The notes below the pieces were generated by a model. It ran no database searches. It saw only the letters and a list, made by a program, of their open reading frames with translations, and was not told the origin of the DNA. Shown piece by piece: positions 18,612 to 26,632 of a DNA stretch of 64,000 nucleotides (within the stretch, counting starts at the first letter, position 1; every line of letters begins with the position of its first letter). The DNA lies in contig JBAZJN010000004.1 in the NCBI GenBank assembly GCA_041651295.1, positions 5,474 through 69,473 of the forward strand, in the 5' to 3' direction. The stretch is from JBAZJN01 sp041651295 (GTDB lineage Bacteria > Patescibacteriota > UBA1384 > XYA2-FULL-43-10 > CAINNR01). The translations under genes and the position numbers were made by a program.

Positions 18612-18640
18612 ATTGTAGCAAAAAATCATTCGTTTATCAA
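18612..18640 (-). promoter_or_regulatory. Promoter of cassette A
   Basis: TTGATA and TACAAT lie 17 nt apart on the minus strand, 39 nt from the start codon. It is divergent from the gatC promoter. Confidence 0.85.
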
Positions 18641-18652
18641 GGATGATCGTTA

Positions 18653-18681
18653 TTGATAAAATCCTTGGCAAGTGCTAGAAT
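18653..18681 (+). promoter_or_regulatory. Promoter of gatCA
   Basis: TTGATA and TAGAAT are 17 nt apart. The gatC ATG is only 8 nt past the -10 box, so the transcript should be leaderless. Confidence 0.75.
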
Positions 18682-18689
18682 GAGTTCAA

Positions 18690-19007
18690 ATGTCAGAAGA
18701 AATGAAAAAATCAGGAGACTCATCCTGGGTGTTAGATGTCGCCCAGCTTGCTAGAATTGAACTATCCAAAGCTGAGGAAGAAAAGTTCGCTGAGCAGCTT
18801 TCTGCAGTTCTTGAAAATTTTGAACTCCTAAATAAAGTTGACGCTTCGGATGTCGAGCCAACCGCTCAGGTGACCGGGCTAACCAACGTTTTTCGTGACG
18901 ATAAAATTCAAAATAACAATGATAAAAAAACGCGTGATGAGCTTTTAGCAAACGCGCCAGAAATTGAAAACGGAGCAATAAAAATCCCCGGAGTTTTTAA
19001 TGGCTGA
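18690..19007 (+). CDS. gatC: Asp-tRNA(Asn)/Glu-tRNA(Gln) amidotransferase subunit C
   Basis: GatC is the small scaffold subunit of the GatCAB complex that converts Glu-tRNA(Gln) and Asp-tRNA(Asn) to their amides. The 105 residues include VAQLARIELSKAEEEKFAEQ and the central VEPTAQVT motif, followed by RDD and LLANAPE near the end. The start is 8 nt from a good -10 box and lacks a Shine-Dalgarno. It overlaps gatA by 8 nt. Confidence 0.93.
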   Translation: MSEEMKKSGDSSWVLDVAQLARIELSKAEEEKFAEQLSAVLENFELLNKVDASDVEPTAQVTGLTNVFRDDKIQNNNDKKTRDELLANAPEIENGAIKIPGVFNG

Positions 19008-20496
19008 TTTGGCAAAATTAACAGTTAGCGAAGCATCGAAAAAGCTAAATGCCGGCGAAATTACTTCGTCTGAACTTCTGGAGTCAGTCATCGAAAGAAT
19101 TGAGAAAGTTGAACCAAGGATCAAGGCATATATTACCCAAACACTTGAGATCGCGAGAGAAGAAGCAAAAAAATCCGATGAAAGATATGAAAAAGGATTG
19201 CAACTGTCTGAGCTCGACGGAATTCCTGTTGCGCTTAAGGATGTGTTTTGCACCAAGGGCATCAAAACTACCGCGGCCTCAAAGATTTTAGAGGATTTTG
19301 TACCGGCATATAATTCCACTATCGTTGAAAAATTAGAAAAATCCGGTGCGATAATTCTTGGTAAAGTGAATACAGATGAATTTACCATGGGTTCATCGAC
19401 GGAAAATTCAGCTTTTGGCCCAACGCATAATCCTTGGGATACAACGCGTGTTCCAGGAGGATCTTCCGGTGGCTCAGCGGCAGCAGTTTCAGCCGATGAA
19501 TGCTTATTTGCGCTTGGAACTGATACCGGCGGTTCCATCCGTCAACCATCAAGTTTTTGTTCTGTTACGGGATTAAAAGTCACATACGGCCTAGTTTCAA
19601 GAAATGGAGTTGTCTCCTACGCTTCATCTTTTGACACCATAGGGCCAATAGCCAAATCGGTCGCTGATGTTGCTATCATTCTAAATGTAATCGCCGGCTA
19701 CGATCCGATGGATTCAACAACCGTCAGTGTAGAATTGCCCGACTATAAATCTTTTCTCGGAAAAGACATCAAAGGTAAAAAAATCGGCATTCCAAAAGAA
19801 TTTTACGGCCAGGGATTGGACCCTGAAGTTGATAAAACAATCAAGTCTGCAATTGACGAATTAAAGAGTTTGGGAGCCGAAATAGAAGAGATGTCATTGC
19901 CGTCGACTGACTACGCAATCGCAATGTACTATATTATCGCCAAGTCGGAAGCATCATCGAATTTGGCCAGATATGACGGCATTCGTTATGGATATTCCAA
20001 TCTAAAAAATAAAAAATCAAATATAAAAGATTTAATTGACCTATACTTTAAAAATCGAACTGAGGCTTTCGGCAACGAAGCGAAAAGATCAATTATGATG
20101 GGAACCCATACGTTGTCATCGGGCTATCTGGATGCTTATTATAAAACCGCTTCCAAAGTCAGAACCTTAATTAAAAAAGAATATCAGAAAGCTTTTGAAA
20201 AATATGATGTGCTTATAACACCGGTTTCGCCCTTTCCAGCTTTCAAAATCGGCGAAAAACTCGAAGATCCTCTTTCAATGTATTTAGCCGATGTTAATAC
20301 TGTGCCGATAAATCCAGCCGGAGTTCCGGCAATGTCAGTCCCCGCCGGTTTTACGGCATCTGGCCTTCCGGTCGGCATGCAAATAATCGGACCGCATTTA
20401 GGTGAAGGCAAAATTATCGAAATAGCTGATGCTTTTCAACGGGCAACAGATTGGCATAAGCGAAAACCAAAGATACAAGAAAACAAGAAACAATGA
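19000..20496 (+). CDS. gatA: Asp/Glu-tRNA amidotransferase subunit A
   Basis: This is the amidase subunit releasing ammonia from glutamine. The 498 residues show the amidase signature: Lys in GIPVALKDVF, cis-Ser and nucleophile Ser in PGGSSGGSAAAV and TDTGGSIRQPSSFC. The C-terminal half carries NPAGVPAMSVPAGF. gatB lies 1.8 kb downstream, separated by a cyclophilin and two small genes, so the operon is interrupted. The gene starts inside the end of gatC. Confidence 0.96.
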   Translation: MADLAKLTVSEASKKLNAGEITSSELLESVIERIEKVEPRIKAYITQTLEIAREEAKKSDERYEKGLQLSELDGIPVALKDVFCTKGIKTTAASKILEDFVPAYNSTIVEKLEKSGAIILGKVNTDEFTMGSSTENSAFGPTHNPWDTTRVPGGSSGGSAAAVSADECLFALGTDTGGSIRQPSSFCSVTGLKVTYGLVSRNGVVSYASSFDTIGPIAKSVADVAIILNVIAGYDPMDSTTVSVELPDYKSFLGKDIKGKKIGIPKEFYGQGLDPEVDKTIKSAIDELKSLGAEIEEMSLPSTDYAIAMYYIIAKSEASSNLARYDGIRYGYSNLKNKKSNIKDLIDLYFKNRTEAFGNEAKRSIMMGTHTLSSGYLDAYYKTASKVRTLIKKEYQKAFEKYDVLITPVSPFPAFKIGEKLEDPLSMYLADVNTVPINPAGVPAMSVPAGFTASGLPVGMQIIGPHLGEGKIIEIADAFQRATDWHKRKPKIQENKKQ

Positions 20497-20590
20497 CCAA
20501 ACAATCTCCAAATTCCAAATCAGAAATTTCAAACACGTTTGTATCTTGCAACTTGTTTTTTGAGATTTATTTTTAACTTGTTAAAAATCG

Positions 20591-21238
20591 ATGGGCAAGA
20601 AACAAAAGCTACGAAAAGAGAAGAAACTGGAAGAGATTTCTGCCAGAAAAGAGGAAATCAAATCCAAATCTAGCACTTTTAACCCAAGAAAGTTTTTCTT
20701 ATCTCCAATATTTATTATTTTTACTATCTGCACTACTGCATTAATTGCGTATCCGTTTGTTTATGCTAGTTTTATTCCTCACGGCAAATACGCAATTCTT
20801 GAAACCTCTGAGGGCAATATTAAAATTGAGTTGCGAAAGGATAAAGCACCAAAAACTGTTGATAATTTTGTTGATTTAGCCAGGTCCGGATTTTATAAAG
20901 ACATGATCTGGCACCGCGTGGTTAAAAGCTTTGTAATTCAGACAGGTGACCCAAGTGGAACGGGAACCGGCGGAGCCGGAAGGCAAATCGATGATGAGAT
21001 CTCCGATCTCAACTTTATTGAAGGTACTGTCGGGATGGCAAATTCTGGCGCCAACACCAACGATTCCCAATTTTTCATCACTACTGCCGATGCCCAAGAA
21101 TCATTGAATGGCAAATACACGTCGTTTGGCCGAGTTGTTGAGGGGATGGACGTAGTCAAAAAGATTGAAAGCTTCGAGACGGATGAAAAAGAATCACCCA
21201 AAATTTCAGTTTATCTTCAGAATGTGATTATAAAATGA
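20591..21238 (+). CDS. Membrane-anchored cyclophilin-type peptidyl-prolyl isomerase
   Basis: This 215-aa protein has a Lys-rich cytoplasmic start, one membrane segment (about residues 36-56) and a cyclophilin domain (about 66-214) with FYKDMIWHRVVKSFVIQTGD, GTGTGGAG and NTNDSQFFITTA. The catalytic Arg is in WHRVV. It would fold proteins outside the membrane. It overlaps the following gene by 4 nt. Confidence 0.93.
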   Translation: MGKKQKLRKEKKLEEISARKEEIKSKSSTFNPRKFFLSPIFIIFTICTTALIAYPFVYASFIPHGKYAILETSEGNIKIELRKDKAPKTVDNFVDLARSGFYKDMIWHRVVKSFVIQTGDPSGTGTGGAGRQIDDEISDLNFIEGTVGMANSGANTNDSQFFITTADAQESLNGKYTSFGRVVEGMDVVKKIESFETDEKESPKISVYLQNVIIK

Positions 21239-21720
21239 CTATGAAGTTTTCATCGAATCAATTTGAAAAGATTAAAAACGAAGCAACCGATTTTTATAAT
21301 AAACTAGAAAAAGTAAAGTGCCCATACTTTCCAAATGACCAGATTTTCTTTAATAGGAAAGGGCTGGATCATTTGAAATTTAAAGCATGGAATAGATCCA
21401 GATTGCCAGAAGACCAATTTATGAGATTCAAATTATTAAAATACGCGCCGGAAGTAATTAGAAAATCTCATACTTTGCAAGAAATTTGCGAAAGAAAAAA
21501 TCCCGAAAGAATTAAAATTAATTCTCGGTGGGAAAAACGGGTCAAAAAAGTTTCATATTACGGATTTGTAGCAATCATTGACGAAATAAGGACCAAAGTT
21601 ATTATAAAAGAAATTAGCGGAGGAGAAAAATATTTTTGGAGTATAATTCCTTGTTGGAAACAAAGTAAATCAATTATTAACAAAAAAATCCTCCATATTG
21701 GCAATTTGGAGGAAGATTGA
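21235..21720 (+). CDS. Hypothetical basic protein, possible BECR-fold nuclease
   Basis: The 161-aa basic protein contains KCPYFPNDQIFFNRKGLDHL, KYAPEVIRKSHTLQEI and, at the end, TKVIIKEISGGEKYFWSIIP. This pattern resembles a family common in CPR genomes that looks like the phage barnase-EndoU-ColicinE5/D-RelE group of small nucleases; that link is from memory of motif order only. It overlaps the cyclophilin gene by 4 nt. An antisense promoter with a structured segment lies immediately downstream. Confidence 0.55.
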   Translation: MTMKFSSNQFEKIKNEATDFYNKLEKVKCPYFPNDQIFFNRKGLDHLKFKAWNRSRLPEDQFMRFKLLKYAPEVIRKSHTLQEICERKNPERIKINSRWEKRVKKVSYYGFVAIIDEIRTKVIIKEISGGEKYFWSIIPCWKQSKSIINKKILHIGNLEED

Positions 21721-21722
21721 TT

Positions 21723-21783
21723 TTCGGCGCTTGGCTGCGGTTTATGTCTTAACCGCGAGAGAGCCGAAGCCCTCACAAGCACC
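21723..21783 (-). ncRNA. Structured GC-rich segment, possible antisense RNA
   Basis: Between two AT-rich genes lies a compact fold: outer TCGGC/GCCGA and inner GCGGTT/AACCGC helices. A minus-strand promoter points through it towards the 3' end of the BECR-like gene. It could be an antisense RNA, a remnant of a cassette or a processing hairpin. No convincing open frame fits inside it. Confidence 0.4.
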
Positions 21784-21789
21784 AGCTAG

Positions 21790-21819
21790 ATAATAGCAGT
21801 TTTGAGAAATCGTTGTCAA
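21790..21819 (-). promoter_or_regulatory. Minus-strand promoter facing the BECR-like gene
   Basis: A perfect TTGACA lies 18 nt from TATTAT. The predicted transcript runs through the hairpin at 21723-21783 and then antisense to the 3' end of the gene at 21235-21720. Confidence 0.55.
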
Positions 21820-21834
21820 GTAAAAAGTCACAAA

Positions 21835-22266
21835 ATGGCGAAACAAAAACAACAAACTGTGCTCGAGATGATTTTCCTTGGAATCGGCCGAGGGATTTGG
21901 TGGCTGATAAAATTACCGTTTACTGGGCTGAAAAGAAAAGCTAAATTATCGGTTGCTGATCAGCAGTATTTAATATCAAAGAGAAATGAGATATTATCAC
22001 TTTTAAGTTCTGAAAATCAGCTGGAGCTTCGTCACGCGGTAATGGAAGCCGATAAATTAGCCGATTGGATATTGAAGAAAAAAGGTTATGTGGGAGAAAC
22101 TTTTGCTGATCGATTACGATCTGCCGAAAAGGATATTCCCAAAGAATCTTATAACAATATCTGGCAAGGTCACAAAATTAGAAATCAAATTGCTCATGAA
22201 AACGCTGAAATTTCACATCAAACTTTGCGAGTAGCTATAAAAAATATTTTATCTATCAACGGGTAA
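21835..22266 (+). CDS. Hypothetical HEPN-like protein upstream of gatB
   Basis: From the ATG at 21835 the product is 143 aa. It has one short hydrophobic stretch near the N-terminus (IFLGIGRGIWWLIKLPF) and a helical C-terminal region ending in GHKIRNQIAHENAE. The RNQIAH element fits the R-x4-H motif of HEPN domains and DUF4145-like proteins, but the rest is not diagnostic. It ends 2 nt before gatB, so the two are cotranscribed. An upstream in-frame ATG at 21802 overlaps an opposing promoter and is not used. Confidence 0.6.
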   Translation: MAKQKQQTVLEMIFLGIGRGIWWLIKLPFTGLKRKAKLSVADQQYLISKRNEILSLLSSENQLELRHAVMEADKLADWILKKKGYVGETFADRLRSAEKDIPKESYNNIWQGHKIRNQIAHENAEISHQTLRVAIKNILSING

Positions 22267-22268
22267 CT

Positions 22269-23708
22269 ATGGACGAATTTAAAACAACTATCGGTTTGGA
22301 AATACATTGCCAGTTAAAAACGAAAAGCAAAATGTTTTGTTCTTGTGATAATGATGCCGAGGGCAAAGAACCGAACCAATTAACTTGCCCTGTTTGCTTA
22401 GCAATGCCCGGAACTTTGCCGGTGGCTAATAGAGAGGCGATCGAAATGACTGTCATGACCGGTATCGCCATGGGCTGTGAAATTCCAAAAGAATCGAAAT
22501 TTGACCGCAAACATTATTTTTATCCCGATTTGCCAAAAGGTTTTCAGATATCACAGTACGATCAACCGTTATGCAAAGGCGGCATGGTGGAAATCAAATT
22601 CGAAATCCGAAATCCAAATGACGAATCAAATCTGAAATCCGAAATAAGAAAAATAAGATTAAACCGAATTCATTTGGAGGAAGACGCCGGAAAATTAATT
22701 CATCCAAAAGGTAAAGATTATTCATTGGTTGATTTAAATCGGGCGGGTACGCCGTTGATGGAAATTGTTACCGAGCCTGATATTATTTCGCCGGCAGAGG
22801 CTAAAAAATTTATGGAAGAATTACAGCTGGTGGTTCGTTATCTTGGAGTGTCTGACGCCGACATGGAAAAAGGCCATCTTAGGTGTGATGCCAACATTTC
22901 GGTCCAAAAAAACGGTAAGTCGTCTCCGATCGTTGAGATAAAAAACTTAAACTCGTTTCGTTTTGTCGAACAGGCACTTTTGTTTGAAGAGAAAAGGTTG
23001 CGAGATGACTACGATAATTGGCCGGAGAAAAGACAGAAAATTACCAGAGGTTTCGATTCCGATAAAGGCACAACATTTGAGCAGAGAAGAAAAGAAGAAG
23101 CTGCCGATTACAGATATTTTCCTGAACCGGATGTGCCGCCAATCAGTTTTACCGAAGACCAATTAAATATTCTAAAATCAAAAGTTAAGAAGCTGCCAAA
23201 AGTTCAACATCAAAAATATATTTCAGCAGGGATTAGGGATGATGTTGCAGATAAAATTATTCGCCAACCCCATTTGGTTGAATATCTAGAAAATGCTAAA
23301 GAACTGGAAAAGGATTTGGTGACTTTCGTTGCCGAACAAGTAAAGGCCGATGACACAAAGAAGGTCAGTATTTTGGATTTAGCTGATTTGGTAAACCTTA
23401 CCAAGGCTGGAATTATTAGTAAAACTGTAGCAAAAGAAGTCTACGGTGAAATGGTGAATACTGGTAAAAAGGCTGCCGAGATTATTAAAGAAAAAGGTTT
23501 GGAGCAGGTTTCCGACAATTCCGAACTTGAGTCTCAGATAAACGAAGTGATTAAGGAAAATCCCGAATTGGTTGAAAAATACAAATCCGGCAAAACTTCA
23601 GTTATAGGATTTTTTGTTGGAAAAGTAATGCAAAAAACAAAAGGCAAAGCAAATCCCCAGTTATTAAATAATTTGTTGAAGGAGAAATTAGATGGAAACA
23701 ATTACTGA
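22269..23708 (+). CDS. gatB: Asp/Glu-tRNA amidotransferase subunit B
   Basis: GatB binds the misacylated tRNA and carries the kinase-like site of GatCAB. The 479-aa protein has TIGLEIHCQLKTKSKMFC at its start, the zinc-site pair CSCDN and CPVCLAMPGTLPV, HYFYPDLPKGFQISQYDQP, and a C-terminal YqeY-like tail with AAEIIKEKGLEQVSD. A short extra Asn/Glu/Lys-rich stretch (IRNPNDESNLKSEIRK) interrupts the usual sequence near residue 115. It overlaps the next gene by 17 nt. Confidence 0.96.
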   Translation: MDEFKTTIGLEIHCQLKTKSKMFCSCDNDAEGKEPNQLTCPVCLAMPGTLPVANREAIEMTVMTGIAMGCEIPKESKFDRKHYFYPDLPKGFQISQYDQPLCKGGMVEIKFEIRNPNDESNLKSEIRKIRLNRIHLEEDAGKLIHPKGKDYSLVDLNRAGTPLMEIVTEPDIISPAEAKKFMEELQLVVRYLGVSDADMEKGHLRCDANISVQKNGKSSPIVEIKNLNSFRFVEQALLFEEKRLRDDYDNWPEKRQKITRGFDSDKGTTFEQRRKEEAADYRYFPEPDVPPISFTEDQLNILKSKVKKLPKVQHQKYISAGIRDDVADKIIRQPHLVEYLENAKELEKDLVTFVAEQVKADDTKKVSILDLADLVNLTKAGIISKTVAKEVYGEMVNTGKKAAEIIKEKGLEQVSDNSELESQINEVIKENPELVEKYKSGKTSVIGFFVGKVMQKTKGKANPQLLNNLLKEKLDGNNY

Positions 23709-24279
23709 TATTTTAATTAGATTTTGGCAGCCGATCGAAAATTTTTGGCCAAAAATACCAGCGCTAGTTTTGAGTTTTGTCGTTGGTTACATAATAATTC
23801 AATTCATTGCCTGGGTTCTTAACAGGGCGTTAAAATTTTCACGGATACCCAGGGCTTTAATTTCAGTAATTGCTTCTCTGGCACTAATAGTAATGTGGGT
23901 AATTTTGTTTGCTGAAATAGCACGACAACTCGGCATGGGATCGCTCGCTGTCACAATTTCAGGCTCACTTGCCGTGCTAGCGTTGGCATTGGCGACCGGA
24001 GCATCGGGGTTAGCTTCCGACATAATTTCCGGTGTGTTTCTGGCTAAAGACCCTGATTTTGAGATAGGTTACAAAATAAAAATCGGAGAGGTTATCGGTT
24101 TGGTCCACAGCGTTGACATACGAAAGATCAGAGTTGTTGACGAAGCCGGTGTTATCTATGTTTTTCCTAATACCAAATTAGACAAAGACGGCTGGCAGGT
24201 TATTTCGCGCGATGTCGAGGATAATAAAATTGATATTAAAAAGTTCTTATCTAAAAAATTAAAACAAAATAACGAATAA
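23692..24279 (+). CDS. MscS-like mechanosensitive channel domain protein
   Basis: This 195-aa membrane protein has three or four hydrophobic segments and a pore-helix-like Gly/Ala stretch (GSLAVLALALATGASGLASDIISG), then the beta domain with DPDFEIGYKIKIGEVIG and VYVFPNTKL-like VIYVFPNTKL. The order matches the MscS core but it is shorter than E. coli MscS (286 aa), lacking most of the C-terminal cage. It would release solutes under osmotic downshock. The start lies within the end of gatB, with a GAAGGAGAAATTAG site. Confidence 0.82.
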   Translation: METITDILIRFWQPIENFWPKIPALVLSFVVGYIIIQFIAWVLNRALKFSRIPRALISVIASLALIVMWVILFAEIARQLGMGSLAVTISGSLAVLALALATGASGLASDIISGVFLAKDPDFEIGYKIKIGEVIGLVHSVDIRKIRVVDEAGVIYVFPNTKLDKDGWQVISRDVEDNKIDIKKFLSKKLKQNNE

Positions 24280-24289
24280 AAGGAGCCCT

Positions 24290-25498
24290 ATGCCAAAAAT
24301 TGAGTATGAAAATCCGGAAGAGTTAAAAGCGGTTTATCCGAAAAAGAGAAGAAGGAAATTCGGGCTGATCGTTTTTTTGGTATTGATTTCGATGATATTT
24401 GGTGCCGTTTCCGGGGTTGGCGGCATACTGCTGCTTTCACAAAATAACGGCACTCTGGCTAAAAAAATTGGGATAAAAAATTGGGATAAATTGGCCATTC
24501 CTCTGACTGAAACCAGAAAAATAAATGTTCAGGAATCGGGCGCAATAATCGACAGTGCGGGAAAAGTCTCTCCAGCGGTTGTTTCAATTATTGCCAAGTC
24601 TCAGGTGCAAACAATTTTCGGCAATACCGCTGAGGCACAAAGTGCAGGTACCGGATTTATTATTACTTCCGATGGTCTAATACTGACCAATAAGCATGTT
24701 GTGTCTACGTCCGGCGCATCTTATACGGTCATTACTGCCGACGGCAAAAATTATGACGCCAAAATTCAGTCCTCCGATCCATTAAATGATCTTGCTGTAA
24801 TTAAAATTGAGGCTTCGGGGCTGCCGGTCGTCGAACTAGGCGATTCTGATCAGATTGTTGTTGGGCAATGGGTAGTGGCAATTGGCAATGCTTTGGGCCA
24901 GTTCCAAAATACTGTCACAGCCGGTGTAATTTCTGCCAAACAAAGAGATATTCAAGCCAGCGATTCCAATGGATCAAACAGTGAAAATTTATCGGGTCTT
25001 CTGCAAACAGACGCCGCGATCAATTCGGGCAATTCCGGTGGGCCATTAATCAATCTTGATGGTCAGGTAATAGGAATCAATACTGCAGTTGCTTCCGGGG
25101 CACAGGGGATAGGATTCGCAATTCCGATAAATGCAGCTAAGAGTGCGATTGATTCAATTAAAAAGACAGGCAAAATTATCAGGCCGTATCTGGGAGTAAG
25201 ATACCTTCCCATCACGCCCGATATTGCCAAGACAAATAACCTAAGTTACGATTATGGTGCTTTAGTTGTGCGTGGCAACGGATTGGGACAAGTAGCCGTG
25301 GTTCCTGGCAGCCCGGCGGACAAGGCAGGTGTGGTAGAAAACGACATCATATTAGAAATTAACGGCGAGAGAATTAATAGCAGCAATAGTCTAACTTCTC
25401 TTTTATCGAAATATAACGTTGGGGATACTGTTAATGTTAAAATTTCGCATCAGGGAAGTGAAAAAACAGTCAAGGTAACACTTCAGGAAATGAAATAA
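24290..25498 (+). CDS. HtrA/DegP-like serine protease with PDZ domain
   Basis: This is a 402-aa envelope quality-control protease. It has a basic cytoplasmic N-terminus, a membrane anchor (about residues 23-47), a trypsin-like domain with His136 (TNKHVV), Asp167 (NDLAV) and Ser249 (NSGNSGGPL), and one PDZ domain (about 300-400, PGSPADKAGVVENDIIL). A single PDZ domain and an N-terminal anchor match DegS and Gram-positive HtrA. A good AAAAGGAGCC site precedes the ATG. Confidence 0.95.
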   Translation: MPKIEYENPEELKAVYPKKRRRKFGLIVFLVLISMIFGAVSGVGGILLLSQNNGTLAKKIGIKNWDKLAIPLTETRKINVQESGAIIDSAGKVSPAVVSIIAKSQVQTIFGNTAEAQSAGTGFIITSDGLILTNKHVVSTSGASYTVITADGKNYDAKIQSSDPLNDLAVIKIEASGLPVVELGDSDQIVVGQWVVAIGNALGQFQNTVTAGVISAKQRDIQASDSNGSNSENLSGLLQTDAAINSGNSGGPLINLDGQVIGINTAVASGAQGIGFAIPINAAKSAIDSIKKTGKIIRPYLGVRYLPITPDIAKTNNLSYDYGALVVRGNGLGQVAVVPGSPADKAGVVENDIILEINGERINSSNSLTSLLSKYNVGDTVNVKISHQGSEKTVKVTLQEMK

Positions 25499-26347
25499 CT
25501 AGTTTGAAATCTTCAAAAATCTTAACTTATTTGAGTAATCGTTTACAATTTCTACATTGGCAAAAAGTTTGGCAGCAAAAATGGCCAAACTTTTTGCGTT
25601 TCTGGGGTCTAATTCAATTAAAATAAGTCCTTTATTTTTCAGGTGTTTTTCTGATTTTTGAATAAAATTTATGATAATTTCTTTTCCATTATCGTTTGCA
25701 AAAATCGCATTTTGCGGTTCGTATTTTATCTCGAGATCGTCAGACCCATCCAGCGGAACATAAGGAAGATTGGCGACAATTAGATCAAATTTTTCTGAAA
25801 TATTTTCAAATAGATCAGATTGGATAAACTTAATTTTTACTTTATGTTTGTCAGCATTTCCTCGAGCAATTTTCAGCGCCTTGCTAGAAATGTCTGACGC
25901 GAAAAACCTACACTGATTTGCAACGATCGTTTCAGTTTGATGGGTATTTGCAATTGAAGTAATGATGTTGCCAGATCCGGTGCCGATATCAAGAATAACT
26001 GTCGGCTTGTTACTTCTGGCTTTTAGAAAATCCAAGGACATTTCAACCAAAAGTTCTGTTTCAGGCCGAGGAATTAGAACATTTTTATCAACTTCAAAAT
26101 TCAAACCGTAGAATTCTTTATGACCGGTGATGTAGGCGATTGGTTCTAGTGATTTGCGCCGATCGGTACAAATCGTAAGAGTTTTATATTCTTTACCAGA
26201 TAATTCGTATTCTGGATGTGATAACAAAAACTCTCGTGATTTCCCAGTCACAAACTCTAACAAAATCTGAGCATCAATTTCTGTCGAAGAAATGTTGGCA
26301 GCTTGTAATTCCGAAATAATTTTTTTACGAATATTTGGAGTGTTCAT
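25499..26347 (-). CDS. prmC: Release-factor glutamine methyltransferase
   Basis: PrmC methylates the Gln of the GGQ motif in release factors; prfA lies just upstream. The true start is the ATG at 26347 (MNTPNIRKKI, 282 aa); the open frame continues upstream through a GC-rich cassette, but that extension is not part of the gene. Motifs: HKEFYGLNFEVDKNVLIPRPETELL, SAM site VILDIGTGSGNI, and NLPYVP where most PrmC have NPPY. prmC and prfA would be adjacent but for the cassette inserted between them. Confidence 0.92.
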   Translation of the reverse strand: MNTPNIRKKIISELQAANISSTEIDAQILLEFVTGKSREFLLSHPEYELSGKEYKTLTICTDRRKSLEPIAYITGHKEFYGLNFEVDKNVLIPRPETELLVEMSLDFLKARSNKPTVILDIGTGSGNIITSIANTHQTETIVANQCRFFASDISSKALKIARGNADKHKVKIKFIQSDLFENISEKFDLIVANLPYVPLDGSDDLEIKYEPQNAIFANDNGKEIIINFIQKSEKHLKNKGLILIELDPRNAKSLAIFAAKLFANVEIVNDYSNKLRFLKISN

Positions 26348-26353
26348 TTCAAG

Positions 26354-26377
26354 AAAAAATCTAGGCCGAAGCCTAGA
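26354..26377 (-). terminator. Terminator of GC-rich cassette B
   Basis: On the minus strand TCTAGGC-TTCG-GCCTAGA is followed by TTTTTT. The cassette ORF stop lies inside the stem. It also sits directly before the prmC start, so it should separate prmC from prfA transcription. Confidence 0.88.
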
Positions 26378-26573
26378 GGCGGAAGGCTGCGACGTCAATC
26401 GCAACCTGGTTCCAGTCCGGTGGGTTTTGCCGAAGACCGGCGATGGATGGGTCGTCGTCGCCATCGCCATGATGGCGGAAGCAAGGTAGAAACCCAGGAG
26501 GAGGAATCCTTGCAAGTGCACCTCGGGTTCGGTTATGCTCGGCCACTCTATCGGTGTACCAACTCTTTCGCAT
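26373..26573 (-). CDS. GC-rich orphan protein, cassette B
   Basis: This 66-aa basic protein is unrecognised. The ATG at 26573 is chosen because GTGAGG lies 9 nt upstream. The sequence is Arg/Pro/His-rich (VAEHNRTRGALARIPPP, CFRHHGDGDDDP) with no membrane segment. It lies between prfA and prmC, has its own promoter and terminator, and is far richer in GC than both. Two overlapping frames are open here, so the coding frame is moderately uncertain. Confidence 0.5.
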   Translation of the reverse strand: MRKSWYTDRVAEHNRTRGALARIPPPGFLPCFRHHGDGDDDPSIAGLRQNPPDWNQVAIDVAAFRL

Positions 26574-26603
26574 GGGTGGTCGCCTCACTTTCATCTTCAA
26601 CAA

Positions 26604-26632
26604 AATATAGCAAAAATGCCTTACTTTGTCGA
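26604..26632 (-). promoter_or_regulatory. Promoter of cassette B
   Basis: TCGACA and TATATT are 17 nt apart on the minus strand; the -35 box lies within the last codons of prfA. Confidence 0.75.

Noticed and set aside
26348..26521. 58-residue extension of PrmC
   Set aside because: It lies in the GC-rich cassette and passes through its terminator; PrmC homology begins at MNTPNIRKKI.
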